Shown one piece after another: positions 34,904 to 43,852 of a stretch of 64,000 nucleotides of DNA (its first letter is position 1; each line of letters opens with the position of its first letter). The stretch is taken from assembly GCA_017882375.1 (NCBI GenBank), contig JADGPP010000007.1:1-64000 (forward strand), written 5' to 3'. Made by a program: the position numbers and the translations under genes. The notes beneath the pieces are model-generated. The model searched no databases and was not told where the DNA came from. It worked only from the letters and a program-made list of their open reading frames with translations. The DNA is from Solirubrobacteraceae bacterium. GTDB taxonomy: Bacteria > Actinomycetota > Thermoleophilia > Solirubrobacterales > Solirubrobacteraceae.

Positions 34904-36096
34904 GCGTGCTTTCTCGCGCGCTCTGCGAGCAGCTCCAGGTAGAGATGCTCGAGTCGGCGGACGAGCACGTCGATGTCGAACTCGGCACGCCGGCGCTGCC
35001 GCCCCCGCTCTCCCATCGCCCGCGCACCGTGCGGATCGCCCAGCAGCGTGGCGAGCGCCTCGGCGAGCGCGGCTGGATCGCTCGGGGGCACGAGCAGGCC
35101 GTGCACGCCCGGCTCGATCAAATCCGGCAGTCCTCCGACCTCGGTCGCGACGACGGGCAGGGCGGCGTCCATGTACTCCATCACGGCGAGCGGGCTCCCC
35201 TCGAAGTCCGAGCAACACACGGCGATGTCGAGTGCGCAGAGCACGTCGGGCACGTCTGTGCGCGAGCCCAGAAAGCGGACGGTGTCCTGCAGGCCGAGCT
35301 CGGCGGTCAGTCGCTCCAGGCTCGCTCGTTCGGGCCCGTCGCCAACGATCAGCACGTGGACCTCCGGCCAACTCTCAACGAGCAGAGCGGCCGCGCGCAG
35401 GAGCACGTGATGGGCCTTTTGCGGACGCAGCACGCCAACCACTCCGATCACCGCGGCGCCCGGGCGGATGCCCAGCTCCGCGCGAACGTCGCGCCCGCTC
35501 GGCGCCGGCAGGGAATGCACGCCGTTTGGGATGAACAGCGTGCGGCGGGGATCGATGTGCTCGATCTCGATCATCCGGCGCTGATCCTCACGGGAGACGG
35601 CGATAAAGCGATCGGCGCCGCGCGCAACGACCTCGCGATCGAGGAAGCGACGCAGCGGCTTGCCTTCAAAGGACCACGTGTGCTCGTGGGCGAGCACGAC
35701 CGGGACCCGCGCGAGCCTGCCGAGCAGCGTCCCCCACACGTTGGCACCGAACTTGTGCGCATGCAGCACATCGATGCGCTCCCGCCGCAGGTAACGCACG
35801 AGCCGTGCCCACACCCATACGTCGACCTTGCCTCGCCGGCGAAGGCCAAACAGCCGCACGCCGCTCGCGGACAGCTGCTCGAGCGCTGCGCCGGCCGCCG
35901 TGCTGGGCGGCCCGGGAGGCGGCCAACGACTGACGCACAGGGTGGACTCAAAGCGCGCTGGGTCAAGACGCGTCGCGACGCTCAGCGCGAGCCCCTCGGC
36001 GCCGCCATCGGTCCCCATGAAGTCGATCAGCGTCAGGACGCGCACGCGCCGCGGATGCGGACCGAAGGACGATGGTCGATCCATGTCGGGCAGCAT
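34900..36096 (-). CDS. glycosyltransferase family 4 (GT-B)
   Basis: 398 residues from ATG 36096 (ATG 36084 is an alternative). It shows a complete GT4 layout: TDGGAEGLALSVA acceptor-side glycine loop, DVLHAHKFGANVWG, VLAHEHTWSFEG, VVGVLRPQKAHHVLLRAAALL, LIVGDGPERASLERL and CCSDFEGSPLAVMEYMDAALPVVATEVGG. It is the first gene of its minus-strand unit, divergent from the C5-epimerase gene with about 50 bp between starts, so the two may share control. Confidence 0.92.
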   Translation of the reverse strand: MLPDMDRPSSFGPHPRRVRVLTLIDFMGTDGGAEGLALSVATRLDPARFESTLCVSRWPPPGPPSTAAGAALEQLSASGVRLFGLRRRGKVDVWVWARLVRYLRRERIDVLHAHKFGANVWGTLLGRLARVPVVLAHEHTWSFEGKPLRRFLDREVVARGADRFIAVSREDQRRMIEIEHIDPRRTLFIPNGVHSLPAPSGRDVRAELGIRPGAAVIGVVGVLRPQKAHHVLLRAAALLVESWPEVHVLIVGDGPERASLERLTAELGLQDTVRFLGSRTDVPDVLCALDIAVCCSDFEGSPLAVMEYMDAALPVVATEVGGLPDLIEPGVHGLLVPPSDPAALAEALATLLGDPHGARAMGERGRQRRRAEFDIDVLVRRLEHLYLELLAERARKHA

Positions 36097-36147
36097 GCTA
36101 GGGCCATTGGCCGACGCCGCAACGTCGGCGGTCGTCGCTACGCTCGG

Positions 36148-37179
36148 ATGGTGGACGACCAGGCAAAGGACTCCTCGCCGCGCAAACGGTCGCAGGCGAG
36201 CTTCTTCTCGAGCGTGGCCAGCTTCTCGCTCCCCGCCGGAGCCCATGTCACCCCGGGAGCCGTGCGCGGCTACTACATCGACATGGGGATCAAGGCCGAG
36301 ACGCCCGAATGGCCGCCGCCGGGGATGCCCCCGGCGGAGCTGAGGCTGCGCGTCGCGACGATCCAGTGGGCGCTCGGCGCCTACGAGCACTATCTCGCCG
36401 GCGAGGGTGAGGCGTGGCTGGCCGCCGCCGTGAGCTGCGCCGAGGAGCTGCTCGACGAACAGCAGACCTCGGGAGCGCTCGTCGGCGGCTGGGTACATGC
36501 GCGGCCCTTCCCCCACACCTTCCCGCTGCGCCCGCCGTGGTTGTCGGCGATGTCGCAGGGAGAGGGAGCGAGCCTGTTGGTGCGCCTGTATGCCGAGACC
36601 GGGGAGGAGCGCTATGCAGAGGCCGCGCGGCGGGCCCTGCTCCCATTGCGGCTGGACGCCTCCGACGGAGGCGTGCGAGCGACCCTCGACGGGCGATCCT
36701 TCCCCGAGGAGTACCCGACGAGCCCGCCGTCGTTCGTGTTGAACGGCGGAATGTTCGCGATCTGGGGACTGCACGACGTCGGCGTCGGGCTCGCCGAGCC
36801 TCAGGCTCTGGCCGATTTCGAGCAGGCAGTTGACACGCTCGCCGCCAACCTGCACCGCTGGGACCTCGGCTACTGGTCACGCTATGACCTGTTCCCCCAC
36901 CCGGTACCGAACGTCGCGAGCTCCTTCTACCACGACCTGCACATCAAGCAGCTGCGGATGACGCACCTGCTCGCCCCGCGCCAGGAGCTGGCGGAGGGCG
37001 CCGAGCGCTGGGCCGCATATACGAGCTCGCCCTTCGACCGACGACGCGCCTTTGCCGGCAAGGCGCTCTTTCGCCTGGTCGTCCCGCGCAATCGCGAACT
37101 CGCGCGGCGGTTGCCGTGGTCGGCGATCGACGGCAGCGAAGAGGCGCAGGTGGCGCGTACACCGCGCGGCGCCCGGTGA
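36148..37179 (+). CDS. D-glucuronyl C5-epimerase-like protein
   Basis: 343 residues matching the C-terminal catalytic domain of D-glucuronyl C5-epimerase, an (alpha/alpha) barrel which converts D-glucuronate to L-iduronate within a polymer. Visible family features are YYIDMG near 45, RVATIQWALGAYEHYLAGEG, PLRPPWLSAMSQGEGASLLVRLYAET, the Tyr/Pro-rich EEYPTSPPSFVLNGGMFAIWGLHDVG, and LGYWSRYDLFP with SFYHDLHIKQLR, which carry the Tyr and Arg residues of the active site. No signal peptide is seen. A bacterial member in a polysaccharide cluster with a UDP-sugar dehydrogenase suggests iduronate in the product. Confidence 0.85.
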   Translation: MVDDQAKDSSPRKRSQASFFSSVASFSLPAGAHVTPGAVRGYYIDMGIKAETPEWPPPGMPPAELRLRVATIQWALGAYEHYLAGEGEAWLAAAVSCAEELLDEQQTSGALVGGWVHARPFPHTFPLRPPWLSAMSQGEGASLLVRLYAETGEERYAEAARRALLPLRLDASDGGVRATLDGRSFPEEYPTSPPSFVLNGGMFAIWGLHDVGVGLAEPQALADFEQAVDTLAANLHRWDLGYWSRYDLFPHPVPNVASSFYHDLHIKQLRMTHLLAPRQELAEGAERWAAYTSSPFDRRRAFAGKALFRLVVPRNRELARRLPWSAIDGSEEAQVARTPRGAR

Positions 37180-37180
37180 T

Positions 37181-38047
37181 TCAGCTTGCGCCTTGCTGCG
37201 CGCGTTGCCCCGCCGGCATCTTGCGCGCTATCGCGAACACCCGCTGGCCGTCGTCGGCCATGCCGAACAGCGCCTGACGGTCATCGCCGGCGCGCAGGAA
37301 CTGCTCGAAGCCCCAGTTGTGGTCGACGTCGTCAACGACCACCACGCCCCCGGGGCTCAGCGCGTTCCAGGCCGTCGTCAGCTCCCAGCGAACGTTGCGC
37401 GTCGAGTGCAGGCTGTCGTGGCAGAAGATCTCGATCTGGCCCAGCTGGCGCAGGAGGGGAGACAGGCGGCGCCGGCTGGCGCCCTCGAGGTATGTCCAGC
37501 GCTCGCGCAGCGCTTGGGGTACGGCCGCCCCCACCTCGACTCGACGCTCGGGAATCGTCATCGGAGGCAGGTCGATGCTCCACAGGCGGCCGTCCCCGGC
37601 GCGTTTGAGCGCTTCGAGCATGATGCGGCTGCTCAGCCCGTGCGCGACGCCCGTCTCGACCACGTGGTCGGGGCGCAGATGGCACACCAGGCACCACAGC
37701 GCACGTGCCAGGCCGGGGTCGGCGTCGTCGTCGCCACCGAAGTTTTCGCGGCCCACGCGCAGTCCGTGCTCGGCCATCGTCGCAGTGGCCGAATCCCAAG
37801 CCGGCGCGAACGCAGTGGCGTCCGGGCAAGGCCACGGAGCGCCGATCAGCTCATGCAGGCGACGCTCCCAGTCACCGTCAGCCTCAGCCTGATTGTTCGG
37901 CAGCCGCCCACCGCGCACAGCTCGCTCCCAGCGACGGGCGCACTTCTCCATCACCTTCTGCACGCTCTCGCCCGGATCGGAGATCGCCCCCTTCATGGCC
38001 CGCGCAATGTAGGTTCCGCGCGACGGCGCGATCGAATCTCTGCTCAT
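37181..38047 (-). CDS. class I SAM-dependent methyltransferase
   Basis: 288 residues from ATG 38047 (an upstream start at 38122 would overlap the divergent promoter). Rossmann motif I appears as VVETGVAHGLSSRIML, the acidic residue after strand 2 as WSIDLPP, and the later GGVVVVDDVDHNWGFEQFL resembles the Methyltransf_24 type found in sugar and glycan methylases. It probably O-methylates a polymer or precursor. Its stop is one base from that of the convergent C5-epimerase gene. Confidence 0.85.
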   Translation of the reverse strand: MSRDSIAPSRGTYIARAMKGAISDPGESVQKVMEKCARRWERAVRGGRLPNNQAEADGDWERRLHELIGAPWPCPDATAFAPAWDSATATMAEHGLRVGRENFGGDDDADPGLARALWCLVCHLRPDHVVETGVAHGLSSRIMLEALKRAGDGRLWSIDLPPMTIPERRVEVGAAVPQALRERWTYLEGASRRRLSPLLRQLGQIEIFCHDSLHSTRNVRWELTTAWNALSPGGVVVVDDVDHNWGFEQFLRAGDDRQALFGMADDGQRVFAIARKMPAGQRAQQGAS

Positions 38048-38120
38048 AGTGGGGGGCCCGTCTGGGACCCATAAGGTTGTACCGCAAACAGGCTTCGTAC
38101 AGCAAGATCCCCCCGCGCTC

Positions 38121-38870
38121 ATGACCGATCACGCCGAGCTGGCCCGCTTCTACGAGGACGCCTACTCGCAAGACCCAGCCCAGGCGGCAGTCTACGCCCG
38201 CTGGCGAGCGCTCGGCGCGATCGGTAAGGCCGACCACGTGATCGCGCTGTGCGCGCGCGCCGGAGTCCGCCCGGCGAGCACGCTCGAGGTGGGCTGCGGC
38301 GACGGCGCGCTGCTGTGCGAGCTTCAGCGACGCGGCTTCGGCGGGCGGCTGTCGGGCGTGGAGATCACCGAGGCGGCCGTGGCGATCGCGCGCGAGCGCC
38401 CGCAGATCGATGCGGTGGCTCTGTATGACGGACTGCATCTGCGAGACGCCGACGACGCGCACGAGCTGGGCATCCTCTCGCACGTGCTCGAGCACGTCCC
38501 CGACCCCTCGGCGCTGCTCGCGGAGGTCGCGCGCGCCTGCCGCGCGGTGCTCGTGGAGGTCCCGCTGGAGGCCAACCTGTCAGCGCGGCGATCGGGCAAG
38601 CGCGAGCACGCCGCCGAGGTCGGGCACCTGCAGCGACTCGACCGCGCCGCCACGCGAGGAATCGTCGAGCGCGCTGGCCTGCAGATCGCCTGCGAGCTGG
38701 AGGATCCGCTGCCGCTGAGCGTGCAGCGCTTCTTTGCCGCCACGCGCGCGGCGCGCATGGCGGGCACCGCCAAGTGGGCGCTGCGAGCCGGACTTCACCG
38801 CCTCGCGCCGTCGCTGGCTCGGCGGCTGTTCACGGTGCACTACGCGTGCCTGTGCCGGCCGGCCGCGTAG
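38121..38870 (+). CDS. class I SAM-dependent methyltransferase
   Basis: 249 residues. Motif I is LEVGCGDGALLCELQ, followed by GVEITEAAVAIA and the characteristic SHVLEHVPDPSALLAEVARAC, with a Tyr/Pro-type motif replaced by LVEVPLEANL. It is a Methyltransf_11/12-like protein and is likely to act on a nucleotide sugar or glycan. It starts at ATG 38121 and is divergent from the previous methyltransferase with about 70 bp between starts. Its 3' end overlaps the remnant of a tetR gene on the other strand. Confidence 0.85.
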   Translation: MTDHAELARFYEDAYSQDPAQAAVYARWRALGAIGKADHVIALCARAGVRPASTLEVGCGDGALLCELQRRGFGGRLSGVEITEAAVAIARERPQIDAVALYDGLHLRDADDAHELGILSHVLEHVPDPSALLAEVARACRAVLVEVPLEANLSARRSGKREHAAEVGHLQRLDRAATRGIVERAGLQIACELEDPLPLSVQRFFAATRAARMAGTAKWALRAGLHRLAPSLARRLFTVHYACLCRPAA

Positions 38871-39170
38871 CGCCGGCGAACAGCAGCGACAGCACCGTGC
38901 CCATCAGCTCGTCGGGCACCGCCTCCGAATTGGCCAGCTTCTGGCGGGCGATGCCCATCCCCCAGCGCATCGATCGCCACCGCGAGCTGCTCCGCTGGAA
39001 TCGCCAGCTCGAGTTCGAACTCGCGGGCGCCGTCGGCGATCAGCCTGGTCAGCGCCTCGCGCATCTGCGCGAATCGGGCCGCGTCGCGATCTCGCGTGCG
39101 TGCTCGTCGATCTCGCGCTCCATCAGCACGAGGAACAGGTCCTCCTTACCGTCGAAGTTGGAATACAGCG
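38855..39170 (-). pseudogene. remnant of a TetR-family regulator
   Basis: Pieces of a gene closely related to the intact tetR at 41655: LYSNFDGKEDLFLVLMEREID (about 39170-39100), then a deletion of roughly 50 codons, then ARFAQMREALTRLIADG and FELELAIPAEQLAVAIDALG, then a frameshift and the terminal PDELMGTVLSLLFAGATRPAG. The DNA-binding helix-turn-helix at the N-terminus is missing. It cannot encode a working repressor. The 3' end overlaps the convergent methyltransferase gene. Confidence 0.85.
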
Positions 39171-39255
39171 AGGACTCCAGCAGGAGCATCGACCCCGACA
39201 GGAAGACGATCCCGCGCCCAGCCGCGGCAGGGGGCGGCGGGCGGCGTGGCCACCG

Positions 39256-39776
<521 letters not shown>

Positions 39777-40014
39777 TCATTACCGAAAGCCGGCGGGGTA
39801 CCGGCCGCCCGAGATGCCCGCGCGTGCGAGCCGGCGGGCCGGGACCCCTCCGTGATCGCGCGCGGTCTCCACGGGCCACGAGCCCATCGAGACGGCGCGC
39901 CAAGGGCCTGCGTCATACTCCGAACCGACGCGGCCGGAGCCTCGTGGCCAGGCGGATACCCCCGGTTCAACGCAAAGATCGCCCAAGAAGAGATTCCTGC
40001 CAAGCGAGGAACGA

Positions 40015-40998
40015 GTGAGAGTCTTTCTACTGTCCGCCGCGCCAGCGGGGCCCGAGCGCGCGCACCTCGACCTCGGTTGTCTGCAGGACAGCGCTCGCCT
40101 CGACCGCTTCGGTGTCCATGCCGCGGTCGATTCCCCCGCCGACGCCGACCTGATCCTGTTCGTCGAGACGAGCGTGCACGCTGGACCCTACTTCGAGCAG
40201 GTGCGCAGGCACCCGCTTTACCGCTCGCGCCGGGATGAGAGCTACCTGTTCTGCTCGACCGACAGGTTCATTCCGATGCTGCCGGGCGTCTACGCGGCCG
40301 TCGAGCGGTCCTGGTACTGGCCTCACTGGACGCGTCCCGGTCACTACGTCAACGTGCGCGAACACGGTCAGATGCGCTATGAGGAGCGCGGCCAAGGCGA
40401 GCGGAAGTATCTCTTCTCGTTCATCGGCTCAGCCGCGTCGCATCCGGTCCGCCGCAGACTCCTGTCGGTCGACGACACGGACGCGTTGATGGTCGACACC
40501 GGCTCGCGCTCCCTCGATCCGGGCCGGCTGACGCCCGAGGCCTACGAACGCCGATACGCCGACAGTGTCAAGAACAGCGCGTTCGTCCTGGCCCCCCGCG
40601 GCGGTGGCCCGGCGAGCTTCCGACTGTTTGAGGCGATGATGCTCGGCCGCGTTCCCGTGATCATCTCCGACCAGTGGGTGCCGCCGATCGGTCCCGACTG
40701 GGAGCGCTTCAGCATCCGTGTCGACGAGGCTGACCTGCACGCCATCCCGAGCCTGCTGCAGGCACGCGCCTCGGAAGCCGCGCAGATGGGCGAGGCCGCG
40801 CGGGCGGCCTGGGTCGATTGGTGCTCGGAGAGCGTCTCCTTCCACCGCGTCGTCGAGTCCTGCCTCGATCTGACCGCGTCGGCGTCCTCGAGAACGGGAG
40901 TCCGCAGGTACGCTCCGCACCTTCAGCTGCTGCGCCCTTACCACGCGGCCAGGTGGGTGGCCAAGCGATTCGGACACGGACGCGACGCGCGGCGCTGA
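40015..40998 (+). CDS. exostosin-like glycosyltransferase (GT47)
   Basis: 327 residues with GTG start. The exostosin/GT47 signature is clear: YLFSFIGSAASHPVRRRLL, the Asp/Tyr-rich middle, then SAFVLAPRGGGPASFRLFEAMMLGRVPVIISDQWVPP, the donor-binding region with Arg-Gly and the conserved Glu. Exostosin domains transfer uronic acid or related sugars in animals and plants; bacterial members occur in capsule clusters. It is intact although the neighbours on both sides are decayed. Confidence 0.88.
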   Translation: MRVFLLSAAPAGPERAHLDLGCLQDSARLDRFGVHAAVDSPADADLILFVETSVHAGPYFEQVRRHPLYRSRRDESYLFCSTDRFIPMLPGVYAAVERSWYWPHWTRPGHYVNVREHGQMRYEERGQGERKYLFSFIGSAASHPVRRRLLSVDDTDALMVDTGSRSLDPGRLTPEAYERRYADSVKNSAFVLAPRGGGPASFRLFEAMMLGRVPVIISDQWVPPIGPDWERFSIRVDEADLHAIPSLLQARASEAAQMGEAARAAWVDWCSESVSFHRVVESCLDLTASASSRTGVRRYAPHLQLLRPYHAARWVAKRFGHGRDARR

Positions 40999-41627
40999 AC
41001 CGCTATCCCCAGGTCGGCGCGATCCAGCAGCGCCGTAAGGCTCCGCGTCGAGAACTGGAAGAGGTGCGCAGGGGGCGAGACCGCCGGCCAGTAATCGATG
41101 CGACGCGCGACCCTGTACGAAGAACGTGCGAAGAGCCCATCGAGGTTTGGGGTCAGGATCCCGACCACGCCACCGGGCTTGAGCAGCCGCGCTACGCGGA
41201 GCATCGTGTCGACGGGGGATCCGGTACCTGCTCGATCACATCCCAGAGGGTGATCGCGTCGAAGCTCTCCGGCTCGAAGGTTGCTTTCCTCGAGCCGTGA
41301 GCAGACAACGTTGACGCCGTAGCGTTGTCTGCCAGCGCGGAGGTGTCCTCCGAGAGGTCGATGCCCTGGGCATCCCATCCGTTGTCGGCGGCGGTCTTCA
41401 CGAAGAATCCCGCCGAGGCGCCGATATCGAGGCATCGCCCCTCGAACGCGGTCGGCGGGTTCGTGACAAACGCCAGCCCGCAGCGCGAACAGCGAGCGAG
41501 CTCGTAGCCATCCTTGACGAATACGCCCGCCTCAACCTCGTCCGCCCCGCAAAGCGGGCACTGTCGAGGATCTCCTGCCCAAGAAGCCGGGAAACGCCCG
41601 CCGCAGGATCTCTGACGCGGAGCTCAT
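40938..41627 (-). pseudogene. frameshifted zinc-domain methyltransferase
   Basis: In successive frames one can read a start (MSSASEILRRAFPGFLG from 41627), a zinc-ribbon (CPLCGADEVEAGVFVKDGYELARCSRCG), the SAM motif (CLDIGASAGFFVKTAADNGWDAQGIDLSED), SFDAITLWDVIEQVPDP, and KPGGVVGILTPNLDGLFARSSYRVARRIDYWPAVSPPAHLFQFSTRSL. At least three, probably four, frame changes separate them. The family is the C-methyltransferase/sugar methyltransferase group with N-terminal zinc ribbon. The 3' end runs into the convergent exostosin gene by about 60 bp. Confidence 0.8.
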
Positions 41628-41654
41628 CACGCTGTGCATCGCCCAGGGCGTGCC

Positions 41655-42320
41655 TCAGCCGCTCGCCGGTCGGGTAGCGGCTGAGAACAGCAGCGACAGC
41701 ACCCTGCCCATCAGCTCGTCGGGAACCGCGCCGGGGTCGGCGAGCTTCTGTCGCGCGATGCCGTCGGCGAGCGCGTCGATCGCGACGGCCAGCTGCTCGG
41801 CGGGGATCTCCAGCTCCAGCTCGAACTCGCGCACGCCGTCTTCGATCAGCTTCGTGAGCATGCGCCTGACCTGCGCGAAGCGCGCGGCGACCTTCGGGCG
41901 CACCTTTGTGTCGCGCACGCCGTAGGCCCAGAACTCCATGAACAGCAGCAGCAGCTCGGGCTCGCGCTCGATCATCGTCATCCATTGCCGCGCCCCGCCG
42001 GTGGCCCGCTCGGCGACCGATTCGCGCACGCTGACGGCCTGCGCGATCTCTCGCGCGTGCAGGTCGATCTCGCGCTCCATGAGCACCAGGAAGAGGTCCT
42101 CCTTGCCGTCGAAGTTGGAGTACAGCGCGCCCGTCGAGAAGCCGGCGCGCGAGGCGATCTCCTCGACTGACGCGCCGTGGAAGCCGCTGCTGGCAAAGGC
42201 GCCGCGCGCGGCCGCGAGCAGCCGCTCGCGCGTGTTGGCCTTGCTCTGCTCGCGCGTCATGCGCGCGCTTGCCTGCTCCGCCGCCCGCTGCGGGCCGGCG
42301 GCGGTCTGCGCGGTCCTCAT
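41655..42320 (-). CDS. TetR-family transcriptional regulator
   Basis: 221 residues. The N-terminal HTH is standard: TRERLLAAARGAFASSGFHGASVEEIASRAGFSTGALYSNFDGKEDLF. The C-terminal ligand domain begins with helix EREIDLHAREIAQAV. It is divergent from the diiron-SCP2 gene. The shared promoter region carries an 18-bp-spaced direct repeat at 42342-42371, so autoregulation and control of the neighbour are likely. A decayed relative is at 38855-39170. Confidence 0.93.
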   Translation of the reverse strand: MRTAQTAAGPQRAAEQASARMTREQSKANTRERLLAAARGAFASSGFHGASVEEIASRAGFSTGALYSNFDGKEDLFLVLMEREIDLHAREIAQAVSVRESVAERATGGARQWMTMIEREPELLLLFMEFWAYGVRDTKVRPKVAARFAQVRRMLTKLIEDGVREFELELEIPAEQLAVAIDALADGIARQKLADPGAVPDELMGRVLSLLFSAATRPASG

Positions 42321-42334
42321 GGCCGGAATGGTAC

Positions 42335-42371
42335 TTGACAGAGCGTTCGCTATTGCGATAGCGTTCGTTAT
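42335..42371 (+). promoter_or_regulatory. tetR/diiron promoter with probable TetR operator
   Basis: A good -35 box (TTGACA, 42335-42340) is followed by AGCGTTCGCTAT (42342-42353) and AGCGTTCGTTAT (42360-42371), a direct repeat with 18-bp period. Between them CTATTGCGATAG is nearly palindromic. Repeats overlapping the -35/-10 spacing are typical of TetR-type operators in divergent regulator/target pairs. Confidence 0.6.
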
Positions 42372-42433
42372 CAGTAGTTATTGAAGGGTGGCGAGTGGAT
42401 GGGCCCGACCCGCTCGGGCGTCTGACTGCTACG

Positions 42434-42463
42434 GCAGATGCAACTGCAGATGCAACTGCAACC
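42434..42463 (+). repeat. short tandem repeat in the 5' leader
   Basis: Two full 12-bp units GCAGATGCAACT and a partial third (GCAACC) lie about 45 bp upstream of the diiron gene's ATG, inside its 5' leader. It may be a slippage-prone spacer; no function is evident. Confidence 0.5.
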
Positions 42464-42507
42464 GCAAGCACGCGCGACGCGCACCGACCCCGGATAGGAG
42501 CAGCTTC

Positions 42508-43827
42508 ATGGCGACCGCCGCACCGACCCCCGCAGCTTCGGAATCCAACCTGGCCAGCCTGCCGACCGACGCGATCTCCTATACGGACCTGTACGCCCGC
42601 TGGGAGCGCGGCAACTGGAAGGCGACCGAGCTCGACTTCTCAGAGGACGCGCGCCAGTGGCGCGAGGACTTCACGGAGTTCGAGCGCCAGGCGGCGATGT
42701 GGAACTACTGCTTGTTCTTCTGGGGCGAGGACGCGGTCGCGGACAACCTGTCGCCGTACATCGACGCGGCGCCGCTGGAGGAGCAGAAGTACTTCCTCGC
42801 CACGCAACAGGTCGACGAGGCGCGCCACGCGGTGTTCTTCAAGCGCTTCATGCAGGAGGTGTGCGAAGTCGGCGACGGCTCGATGTCCAGCGGCCTGAAC
42901 GCGATCAAGCCGCAGCTCACCTCGGGCTTTCGCAAGATCTTCGACCGCCTCGACCGAATGGCCGACGAACTGCGGGCCGACCGCTCGCCGGCCAAACTGG
43001 CCGCCGCGGTGACGCTGTACCACGTCGTCATCGAGGCCGCGCTCGCGCAGCCCGGCCAGCACTTCATCTGCAGCTACCTGGAGGAACGCGACCAGCTGCC
43101 GGCGTTCCGCGAGGGCATGGAGAACATCGCCGTCGACGAGCAGCGTCACATCGGATTCGGCGTCAAGCTGCTGTCGGACCTCAACCGCGAAGACCCCGTG
43201 CGGGTCCCCAAGGCGGTCGCCAAGATCCTGCGCGAGGTCACCCGCTACACCTCCCAGGTGCTGATGCCGCCGGGCTGGGACGAACGCTATCTGACGGTCT
43301 TCAACTACACCTTCGACACGGTGGGCGTCGAGGGATTGACCTCGATGACGACCAAGCTACGCTCGGCGGGCCTGCCGGTCGAGAGCCTCCCCGGGCCGGC
43401 GATCCTGCCCCCCGGCCTGACGCCGTTGGAGATCTCCCAGCGCGGCCGCGAGCTCGCCCAGGCCGGCGTGATCGGCGTGCGCGAGGGGCCCTCCACGCGC
43501 GACCCCGAGACGCTTGCGCTGATGTTCGACATGATCCGCCGCCAGGTCAACCCCGAGCACGGCCTGACGCGCCCGACGACCTTCCAGTGGGAGTTCACCG
43601 ACCCCGACGTCCCCACCTGGCACCTGACGGTCAACAACGGCTCGAGCGTCGTCGAGCAGGGCGAGGCGCCGAAGCCAGACCTGCGCCTGCGCCTCTCCTA
43701 CCAGGACTGGGTGGACATCGTCGGCGAGCGTCTCGACCCGCTGCGCGCGCTCGCCACCCGCAGGCTGCGACCGAAGGGCAGCCCGCTCGCCCTCGCTCGG
43801 CTGGCCAGGGTCTTCCCGCGCGCCTGA
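42508..43827 (+). CDS. R2-like diiron oxidase fused to an SCP2 domain
   Basis: 439 residues. The four-helix bundle carries a complete R2-type metal set: E74, E104 and H107 (DEARH), E176, E211 and H214 (DEQRH). The Tyr position of the radical R2 proteins is not conserved after H107 (AVFF), so an oxidase or oxygenase rather than a ribonucleotide reductase is likely. From about 335 onward there is an SCP2 sterol-carrier-like domain (TFQWEFTDPDVPTWHLTVNNGSS...), which could bind a lipid substrate. The ATG at 42508 has AGGAG at the right distance. It is probably regulated by the divergent TetR. Confidence 0.88.
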   Translation: MATAAPTPAASESNLASLPTDAISYTDLYARWERGNWKATELDFSEDARQWREDFTEFERQAAMWNYCLFFWGEDAVADNLSPYIDAAPLEEQKYFLATQQVDEARHAVFFKRFMQEVCEVGDGSMSSGLNAIKPQLTSGFRKIFDRLDRMADELRADRSPAKLAAAVTLYHVVIEAALAQPGQHFICSYLEERDQLPAFREGMENIAVDEQRHIGFGVKLLSDLNREDPVRVPKAVAKILREVTRYTSQVLMPPGWDERYLTVFNYTFDTVGVEGLTSMTTKLRSAGLPVESLPGPAILPPGLTPLEISQRGRELAQAGVIGVREGPSTRDPETLALMFDMIRRQVNPEHGLTRPTTFQWEFTDPDVPTWHLTVNNGSSVVEQGEAPKPDLRLRLSYQDWVDIVGERLDPLRALATRRLRPKGSPLALARLARVFPRA

Positions 43828-43852
43828 CCGCTCGCGGCGGCGCTGTGCGGAG

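Noticed and set aside
34906-36147. N-terminal extension of the C5-epimerase frame by over 400 residues
   Set aside because: The extension is antisense to a complete GT4 gene and shows no domain; the family similarity begins after the ATG at 36148.
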